Below are positions 56,199 to 64,000 of a DNA stretch of 64,000 bases, in pieces (the first letter of the stretch is position 1; each line of letters starts with the position of its first letter). The translations under genes and the position numbers were made by a program. Source of the stretch: Lycorma delicatula (lineage: Eukaryota; Arthropoda; Insecta; Hemiptera; Fulgoridae); NCBI RefSeq assembly GCF_047948215.1, contig NC_134455.1:310018147-310082146 (forward strand), given 5' to 3'. The notes below the pieces were generated by a model. That model was not told the origin of the DNA. It ran no database searches and was given only the letters and a program-made list of their open reading frames with translations.

Positions 56199-57929
56199 TA
56201 TAATCCTATAATAATAAATTTGTCAGCTAAATTAATTAAGCTTACTTTCAACAAGTTATCTTTAAATTATTAATCTTAAATTAATTATTACTATTATTTA
56301 TATTATTTGTTTAAGATTGTTAATTTATAAAACGTAAAAGTATTTTAAATAATCAAAAAACAGTAATTTATTGTTTAATGTTAATGTGGTTACAGTTACC
56401 ACACGCCGTAAAGCAGACGAACACCGCTTAGTTGCCAGTTCTGTCGAGTGAAATGGTCTCTATGACCCACTTCCGCAATACAACAGGCAATCCAGTGCTA
56501 TGTGGGCAACGTAAACAAACTAGATTCATTGCATAACAAGTCATCACAACCGATAACCTGTTCATAAATTGCATAAATAAGTGTTTTAATGTCAAATAAA
56601 ATGATAAGGGCTTTTAACTACATAAGTATTGTAAATAAATACACCTAATACGATGAAAGCAAAATATTAACAATAGAAATGAATGAATGTCGCTTTCATA
56701 TGTAAAACTGAAGACAGGAAACGCTACTATTTATTCAGAATATCGGAATGCAGACATAATCGTCAAGTCGTCAATTTCATGCATACTTAACGTTAGTTTT
56801 GATTATTATTTGAAACATGTGTAAAACAAAATATCATTTTAAATCATAATCATCGATAATTTAGTTTAGAATTTATTGCTTAATTTCTCCTTCTGAGTTG
56901 AAGCAGAGTATGTAACCGTTGGTTTAATAATGGAAGGGGCACGTTGATTTGTTACTTTACACAGTCTGCTCCAGTCTTTCTTATAGCTGTAAAGGACCTG
57001 AGGTACAAGAAACACCAAAGTTGTTTTCTATAAGAATAACGATATTCATTAAACAGTCTCTTAATTATAGTGAACTAATTGAAGAATCGCTAGTACGGCT
57101 GAGTGTCATCTGCTTTCAGTGAGCTTACAACGGTGATTTGCAAAAATATAATTATGTCTAAATAAAAGAAGAAAAGTGTACCTACTTCACTCTTCACTTT
57201 CATGAGAAGCTTGGCATGGGTTACTCCTTTTTCTTGAGAATGCTTAGGATGTTTTAGAGAGTGATTTATGATTTATATCAGGTAGCCGACAACTGTTTTG
57301 GTTTTGGTAATTAACAAACAATATTAAAACTCTACAGTTTAGATTTTTATCAGTTATAAACCCAAAAACCAGTTTTTCTTACTCGAATTGCTTAGTCTAA
57401 ACTCCTGTTTGATTTGTTCTTTTTAAAGTTAGCATTGTTTTAAATACGGTTACGAATGTTAATTTCTGCTGATATTTTGCATAAAATAAAAATTACGTAA
57501 TATAAAATAAAGTTCTCAACTGGTTAATACATCCTATATCGTTATGAGAAAAAAATGAATATATTGCTATAGTTTCGAAATGAATACAAGATTAGATTCT
57601 TTAACTTTATTTGACAACCAAAAACTATCAGTCTAAAAAGAACTAAAAAACAAAAAAATTTGTTCCGTATTCTGGTAAAAGTATTCAAATACTATTAAAA
57701 TTAAATGAGAAGAGTTTGTTACCATAAATACAATTACGAATGGTATTTTTTATGCTCACAACCCAGAGCATAAAGACAAATTTTAATTAAAATTTCTCAC
57801 CCAGAAATTCAGGAAACAAAAGCTGATGTGATTATAAGCACTATTAAAAATTTGTCAACTTTTTCACCCAATTTATTATCTTCCTAATATCGGGCTTAGA
57901 AAAAACAAAATAAAAAAAATTATATTTTT
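56199..57929. other. AT-rich sequence with a copy of repeat Y
   Basis: Apart from repeat Y at 56944-57009 nothing is recognised. The 56.4-56.55 kb part is less AT-rich but carries no coding motif. Confidence 0.55.
56944..57009 (+). repeat. Dispersed repeat Y, copy 2
   Basis: GTTGATTTGTTACTTTACA, CTGCTCCAGTCT and GACCTGAGGTACAAG match 19950-20022 in the same order. Confidence 0.55.
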
Positions 57930-58560
57930 TTCAGTTTCTTCTTCTTTTCGTTCCGACTACTACGGGTCACGTTTCCGTAGTTTTGATTTCGTTTTATTTT
58001 CCCAAAAGGTTTTCATTTTTTGCTCTGTTATTGTCACCTTTTTTCCGTCCATCTATTCAGGTTTATACCATTCTTTATCTTTCTCTTTGGAAACCTAGAT
58101 TTTCAAATCACTTTTCCAAATTTATCTCTGTCTTTACTCAACGTCGTAGAAATGTTTGATGTTTTTAGATCTGCTTCGCAGTTTCCATTTTTCGTATTCT
58201 GTTCTTCATCCCATTTTTTCATTTATATTCGGTATTATGATTTCTCCCAAATATTTAAGTTTTTGAACTCTTCTTATTTCTTTATTGTAGGAAATTTTAA
58301 GAGTTTGAGTTCTGTTCTCTTTGTCGTAGGAAAACCGGTTAGTTTTTAATAAGAAATTTAAAAACTAAGTTTGCCTACGCATTCTCTCAGTGAATTTCTT
58401 ATTTTATTTTTAATTTTAGCCTCGTCAATATCTCTTGCAAAAATTGCGGTATCGTCTGCGAAGGCCAGAATATTTGTATTTATGAATTTAGTTTTAGCGC
58501 CCATTTTTATGTTATCGTGTATGTTTAACTTTTGAAGTTCTTTCTCCTATTCTTTTTTTA
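57930..58560 (-). pseudogene. LINE fragment with FADD catalytic block, YWT-tail family
   Basis: The minus strand reads KLNIHDNIKMGAKTKF, NILAFADDTAIFARDIDEAK (catalytic FADD at 58451-58462), IRNSLRECVGKLS, TKRTELKLLKFPTI, FKNLNI-type sequence, then NISTTLSKDKFGKVI, which aligns with the NKKSLS...AKxxHYNTVI block of the copy at 35800. It therefore carries the palm that the other two copies of this family lack. Frameshifts lie after FADD and near the YLG block, and the C-terminal tail is missing. Together the three fragments cover most of the RT and C-terminus of one family. Confidence 0.75.
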
Positions 58561-59327
58561 ACTTTTGTCGGTTTCATTAATTCAAAAATATTTTGTATTA
58601 TTATGTGTTATAAAAATAAAATTAGAAACAGTAAAGAATAAAATTTTAAAGTACGAATCACAGTTTTAACAGTAATATAGTTTATAGTAATTTAATTATA
58701 CAATTACCATTGTTTTATTTAGCCTGGAACAGTAAGAAAGACGTTGACAATTTTGTAATATAATTCCCTTGTTTCCACATTATAATATTTAATAACGGGC
58801 TAAATTAAAGTCCAGTTGTTATTCAGGATAAATTTAGAAAACAAAAAAAAATACATTCATTGTAGAGGTGTTTCCGATCGACTGGTTACGTTACGGGCAA
58901 ATGTTAATGTACTATTATGAATATTAAAAAAAAATAGATGTATGATAACGTACAATTACTATTGTGTATAAGTAGATATATGTGATACGACCAGACCTTT
59001 ACAAACAAGTGAGATTTCTTTGAAGCATTGTAGAAACAAATATTGCTGCGAGACATGAATATCAATGAAGCTTAATCTTAAGAAGACCATTACATATTCT
59101 TCATAAATATCTTATCAGATGAATCCCGAACTTACAAACATTCACTCGGTTGTACTTATTATAATTCCATAAGTGATAGCCCATATGTTCTTGTTTTATC
59201 AGTAGTAAATCCAGACCGTATTTTTGAAAGAGAAGTTGCATTACAAAAAATTCCAATAGAGTAAAAAAATATTAACACAGATATACATAAATAGGCACAC
59301 AAATGAAGCATTACGCATGAGTAAGAT
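58561..59327. other. AT-rich sequence, nothing recognised
   Basis: No supported coding motif or border. Confidence 0.6.
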
Positions 59328-59340
59328 AGGTATAGATTTA
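59328..59340. repeat. Left TSD of SINE copy 3
   Basis: AGGTATAGATTTA is repeated exactly at 59470-59482. Confidence 0.9.
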
Positions 59341-59469
59341 TTTCACCCGGAGGTCCTGGGTTCGAATCCCGGTCAGGCATGGCATTTTTCATATACGCTA
59401 AAAAACATTCATCTCATCCTCTGCGGAAAAAAAATGCTTAACTGCGGACCCGGAGGTTAAAGAGAAAAA
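59341..59469 (+). mobile_element. tRNA-derived SINE (family 1), copy 3, 5' truncated
   Basis: It starts inside the tRNA-like head (TTTCACCCGGAGG) and keeps the B box GGGTTCGAATCC at 59358-59369. The body (CATATACGCTAAAAAACATTC) and the tail (TCATCCTCTG, then GACCCGGAGGTTAAAGAG) run into an A-rich end. A perfect 13-bp TSD brackets it. The A box is lost to the 5' truncation, so it cannot be transcribed from its own complete promoter. Confidence 0.92.
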
Positions 59470-59482
59470 AGGTATAGATTTA
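59470..59482. repeat. Right TSD of SINE copy 3
   Basis: AGGTATAGATTTA, identical to 59328-59340. Confidence 0.9.
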
Positions 59483-60827
59483 AGATCTCATCGCTGCAAG
59501 ATCTTTTACTGAATTATAGTATTTTTTTTTTTTTAATTTCAGCTTTGTATAATCAAAAATTGATTATGTTTGCGCATAAAATAGTATTTTTGTTAAAGGA
59601 GCAGAACTAACAAATAAAAATTTCATAACTGGATAAGTGCCAAGCTGCATGATCTTATTTTATCAAATTTTCGATAAAAAGGTTAATATTTTTTCTATCT
59701 TTCTTAACATCAGTTAAGAAAGTTCTTAAACTGATCTTTCTTAACTATGAATATAGATTATTGATAATGCCGATTCAAATTGGTTTAAAAATATGGCATT
59801 AAACTTTTAATGAGAAAAAATAAATTTTTGCTGGTTTCAGTTAACCTTAAACATTAATAAAATAAATAAAAATAGTTCATATAAGAAAAATTTATATTAT
59901 AAAAAGATTTTTTTTTAATTTTTCCCACAATACGCCATACACAGCATCGAAAAAATAAATTCCAAAATTTATTTTGGAATAAATTTTGCTGGTATTAAAA
60001 CTGTGCTCTTAGGAGCCAAAATATCATGTAGGTTACAGAAGTCAAAGTAGCATTCTTAACATAAACGAAAATAGGTTTTGCCAAAAGTATAAAAATTATT
60101 TTTCATTAACATTATATATTTCTCTATTTATCAGTTGAAAGATGTGAGCAAGAAGGCTTGCCTGAAACATATTGTTAGACTCGGTATTTAGTTCGCCCGC
60201 TCATTCTCCTACACATATGAGAATGAAGCATTACATTTCCTACAATTTCCTGAATTGTAGTAATGATTGCGATTTAGCAATGTTAGGACGGTCGAGTGCT
60301 AACGCTGATTTGTTGCTTTGATTATAATCAATGCATATGAATAGTAGATTCCTTCTTGTTTCTAAAAAAAAATTACATGAGTAGGCCTATCGTTTTTTTT
60401 TTAATTTCATTTAGTTTGCTACGGCGTGATCATTGTCAGTATGTATTCAATGATGAATAAAAGTAGATAAAAGTTTAAATGGTTTATCAGACTTTGATAG
60501 AATAAGAACGGTGTCATCTTAATGTTTATTGTATTAAATCTTCACGCTTAAGTAAGATTTAATTTGAATTGTATCATAACTAGTACGTTTTTCAGTAATC
60601 AATCTAGATTCGGTCTCTAGTAAGATCAAACATATTTTACGATAGTTGTTTACTTAATAAATCCATTTGAAATATTTTTTCCTAATAAGATAAACATTAA
60701 TTAATCTCTATTCTAAAATGAATTACCATAAATTTTTCATCAGATTCAATGTTTATTGTAAAAATATAATTTATTCAAAATCCCAGGGAATCTCAGAAGT
60801 ACTTAATACTCCCAACGGCTTACAAAA
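59483..60827. other. AT-rich sequence with small hairpins
   Basis: CTTTCTTAAC-ATCA-GTTAAGAAAG lies at about 59699-59722, and CTTTCTTAAC returns at about 59737. ATTCCAAAA-TTTA-TTTTGGAAT lies near 59960. No gene is seen. Confidence 0.6.
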
Positions 60828-60880
60828 CAAGGTAACAAAACAAAGTGGTATTATAAATACCACTTTGTTTTGTTACCTTG
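60828..60880. repeat. Perfect hairpin, 25-bp arms, 3-nt loop
   Basis: The left arm starts CAAGGTAACAAAACAAAGTG and ends GTATT. After ATA comes its exact 25-bp reverse complement. No second copy is present. An apparent open frame across it reads through both arms and is not a gene. Confidence 0.95.
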
Positions 60881-62371
60881 ACAAAATAAAGAAATATTTG
60901 AGTGGTTGACTAAGTATAAAAAAAACTCTGCATTACCCCTAACGAATAACAATCCTTGACCGTAACCGTCCTGAGATAACTAAAATAAACAGTCGCAGTA
61001 TAAACAGTTATGATGGGAGTGTACGTACTCGTACACTGTACGGTGATATATGAGGACATATCAGTGTGACAGTTAAATGATGCTAAATTGTATACCATAC
61101 AGACCGTATTTCATTAGCATTACAACTTCCTGCTTTTTTTTCCATTCTATCACAACGACATTTTTTTCTTTATTTACAACTCTTCTCAATTTCATAAAAA
61201 AGTATTTAAACTGAGTGCATAGCGTGAATTGGATCATTTATTTATTTAATGGTCGGTTTGTATTTGTTTTTTACGTTTTTTTTTTATATATTTAGAATTT
61301 TATTTACATTTTAAAATAAAGGTAGATACATAAAAGTACGTTTGCAAAAAAAAACACTAATACCTAAATATCAACAAAAGTTGTGAACGGAATTCTACAA
61401 CTAAGGAATTACGTAATCAGATTATTATCAAATGCGAGCTAAGGCTCTAAAATGAATGATATGTATCAGTTTTAAATCCTCAATTTTTGTTTAAATTTTG
61501 AAATGGATGAACATACTTTTGATTCTGCAAATGACAATGAATTTTTCATTGTCAAGCAATAATGAAAACGAAAAATTAAACAATATTTCTAACTTTTTCA
61601 AGTAGATCATATTTTTTTATAGATCTGTAATTGAAGATAATTGGAAAAGCTTGCAGTAGAACCATCAGAAGAAATTCACAAAATTAAACAAGAATAATCG
61701 AAATCAATCCATTTGATGATGACTAAGATGTCAACAAACAGAAAAGAACAAATATTTTTCAATTGACAAAATATGATAAAATTATTAAAAAAAATTGGTT
61801 TAACCCTCTCTTTTTAATGAACTCAGTTAAAAGTACCTAAGATTTTACTTTATCATACTGTCTCAAACATTATATATTTTTAATTTTTCTCTTATTTATA
61901 ACCTAATTTTACAGAAATATTTGATCGCAGTTTCTCTTTACGATTTTAAATCTTTAAGATTTATAAATTTAAAGTAAAATTATTAAATCATAAAATCTGA
62001 AGTCATTCTGATATTGAAAGTATCTTATTAAGCCCAACTTCAAGAAATGTAGATGGAAAACTTGAAATAAAAAAAATAATTAAATTTAGACATAATGCTT
62101 AAAAAAATAATAATATTCAATTCTACTTTAAATTTTGACTTGTAGAAATCTGCATCAAATTAAAAATTTAGACAATTGAGTTGTATTATTGACGTGATGT
62201 TTAACATAAAAGTGATAAAAATAAAGATAAAAGTATTATTAAAATCACTTTCACCTAAGTACCTACAAATAATTCTAGTGGCCTCACTGATTTACTTAAA
62301 AACTGTTAAATTTTTTAAGTTTCCCTGTTGTTGACTTTTCTCTCTAGTCTCACACGTTCTCCCATGTATAT
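60881..62371. other. AT-rich sequence, nothing recognised
   Basis: No supported coding motif or border. Confidence 0.6.
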
Positions 62372-62383
62372 AACATTCAAACA
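62372..62383. repeat. Left TSD of LINE 3'-UTR insertion
   Basis: AACATTCAAACA matches 62589-62600 exactly; the first two A's on the right overlap the poly(A) tail. Confidence 0.75.
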
Positions 62384-62590
62384 CGTCGACGTTGATAAAG
62401 AATGGGGATTCTGGACCCCTGGACTCTAAAGGCACCTCTTGGGCCTGCGCAATGCTTAAACTGCAGGACCGACCCGGGAGGAGGAGAAACGGTGAGATAG
62501 GAGTTTTAGTCGGTAGGGTGAGGGTACACATAGGCTCTTAATAACATCTTGCCGACTCCGATATATAACTCATCTACAAAAAAAAAAAAA
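62384..62590 (+). mobile_element. Severely 5'-truncated LINE copy: 3' UTR plus poly(A)
   Basis: A 207-bp GC-rich island containing GACCGACCCGGGAGGAGG and TTTTAGTCGGTAGGGTGAGG ends in CTCATCTACAAAAAAAAAAA. A 12-bp duplication flanks it. The TTTTAGTCGGTAGGG phrase resembles the 3' UTR of some arthropod LINEs (general recollection, unverified). It differs from the R1-A end, so it is another family. The minus-strand reading frame across it is accidental. Confidence 0.75.
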
Positions 62591-62600
62591 CATTCAAACA

Positions 62601-64000
62601 TAATTTACTTCAAATATCTTCACGCTATATACAACCAAAATAGAATAAACTGGTATTCATTTTTGCGATCCCAATCTAACCCGCATGAAGTATCATCAAA
62701 AATATTCGTCTTCTCTAACTAATGACTTAATTATTTTTTGAGGCCATCCTTTCAGATAATCTCTAAAAAAAGTTGGAATTGAGGTGATACATAAACCAAC
62801 CACGAGCATTCTCTCATTTTTCAGAAATCTTTCCCTGCTCAAAAACCACTACCACATATCATATACCAATTACGTGCTATTTGTAAAATTGTTTTCAATT
62901 ACTTGTTTGTTAATAATTTTAACTTTCTTTGTTTTTCGTTATAAGCTGTTAATTAATTTTATGATCAATTTATAGAAGTTTAAAATTAAAATAATTTAGA
63001 GAATAATTTCTTATCCTTATTTACAGATACTCGACATAATTAATCACTTCAATTTTTCTAAATGAATTTAAAAACCAATTCTAACAAGTCTTAATGAAGT
63101 TAAAATAAGAAATTTTCATCCAAAACTATACCCAGGTACCTTTATTGTTGAATATATGCAATGTTCTAATTATACAGTTTAACTAACACATATTTTGGTT
63201 TGCCTAAAATATCTCCTTAATACATCATTGTTGTTTGAGTGGTATTAATACTTAGTTTTCATAAGCCTATTCCTTCATAAATTTTCAGGCCTCAGTTGCA
63301 CAAAAATCCACTTCTCTTCTATAATCATCATCAATCATCAGCAACATGTTATATCAGAGAACGCAAAATGCTTACAACCCATAGGGAGACACAAATACAA
63401 AGTTATATTAAACAAAGAGTCTCCGCTTTTCCCTGTGAAAGTCACTCACTGAGGAACTTCATTTGTCCCAGGCACAGCAATTCATCATTTTCTATAAATA
63501 TTTTACAGTAGTTAAAGTAGCTGTTTACTATCCTCCACTGGGCAACCTAACTTTGAAAAAATACATATCTAGCAACTTATATCTCCCAAAATATGGGTTA
63601 ATTTAAAGACATATTTTTTTCTTATAATCTGATAACACCTGTTTTCATTTATTTGCAAATATAAAAATTAATATTATTAACGTACTAACTTAACACTGTA
63701 TTTTTGTGTACTACTTTTTGTGCTTCATAAGTTATGAGCTGATCCTCCGTGTGCATATTTTCTTTTATATTCTAATAGATTAGAAAGAAAAACAATTAGA
63801 AAAAACAACGATTAGAATGCAGAGTGCAAATAATTGAAGATGTAGGATGAACCAAGTACATATATGGTAAAATTAAACATTTACCTCAGAAGAGTAAAGA
63901 ATGAACAAATGGATCAAACCAATGACAAAATAAGTTTTTTCACAAAATTTTAGTTTTACAAAAATAAATTATTTTTTGAGATAAAAAAATAATTACTTAT
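62601..64000. other. AT-rich sequence, nothing recognised
   Basis: A reading frame at 63296-63511 precedes a TTTTACAG-like sequence, but nothing marks it as an exon. No element border is visible. Confidence 0.55.

Noticed and set aside
60718..60909. Small protein gene
   Set aside because: The open frame reads through both arms of a perfect hairpin and has no family resemblance.
63296..63511. Possible host exon
   Set aside because: No recognisable protein motif, no convincing splice donor and no second exon; base composition alone is not evidence.
1..64000. CRISPR arrays, operons, bacterial or viral gene clusters
   Set aside because: No regularly spaced repeats, no ribosome-binding-site-linked gene series and no capsid or replication gene set. 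All coding traces are eukaryotic TEs.

Overview
This window looks like a stretch of an arthropod nuclear genome, most probably an insect and plausibly a hemipteran. The base composition is very AT-rich, with long A/T runs and AT, CT and GT microsatellites. There are no bacterial-style operons. Every coding signal I can recognise belongs to a eukaryotic transposable element (TE). The hemipteran guess rests on general familiarity with the mix of elements (R1-clade, Jockey-clade and RTE-like LINEs, mariner transposons, tRNA-derived SINEs) and is not proven by the sequence. I found no host protein-coding gene, rRNA gene, functional tRNA gene or CRISPR array. The window is best read as an intergenic or intronic graveyard of elements.

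Layout. 0.8-2 kb: a dispersed repeat followed by an old solo LTR. 4.3-5.5 kb: a Jockey-clade LINE fragment (+). 8-13.2 kb: a three-level nest. A Jockey-clade 3' end (-) is interrupted by an R1-clade LINE (+) with a perfect 13-bp target-site duplication (TSD), and that LINE is interrupted by a 1.1-kb antisense fragment of another R1-clade family with a 12/13-bp TSD. 15.2-16.1 kb: an RTE-like reverse transcriptase (RT) fragment (-). 18.1-19 kb: two copies of a composite SINE. 20.5 kb: a compound microsatellite. 22.1, 27.1 and 59.3 kb: copies of a tRNA-derived SINE. 23.8-27.3 kb: two inverted copies of a terminal-inverted-repeat (TIR) repeat. One copy holds a SINE insertion, the other keeps the empty site, and a palindrome-ended MITE sits between them. 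27.6-28.8, 48.3-49.6 and 55.5-56.2 kb: three mariner-type elements, the last an internal-deletion derivative with intact TIRs. 30.3-33.1 kb: a Jockey fragment (+) and two LINE C-termini (-). 35.8-36.4, 40.9-41.3, 43.6-44.1, 45.8-47.5 and 57.9-58.6 kb: further LINE fragments, one with an RNase H-like tail. 41.6 and 62.4 kb: short insertions made only of LINE 3' untranslated sequence, each bracketed by a TSD. 51.1-51.9 kb: a second, better preserved solo LTR with TATA box, arthropod-type initiator and poly(A) signal.

Nothing here forms a cooperating gene system. What links the parts is retrotransposition in trans. Two SINE families with different heads share one 3' tail, so they probably used the same LINE partner. 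All three SINE insertions with readable borders have 13-bp TSDs, the same length as the R1-clade insertion. A second theme is a set of perfect short inverted repeats with 0-4-nt loops and arms of 13-25 bp (5.5, 16.1, 45.1, 47.8 and 60.8 kb). These look like young snap-back or template-switch products and not like transposon ends. All LINE and most DNA-transposon reading frames are broken, so the window appears transpositionally dead. The SINE and mariner-derivative copies have the best preserved ends.
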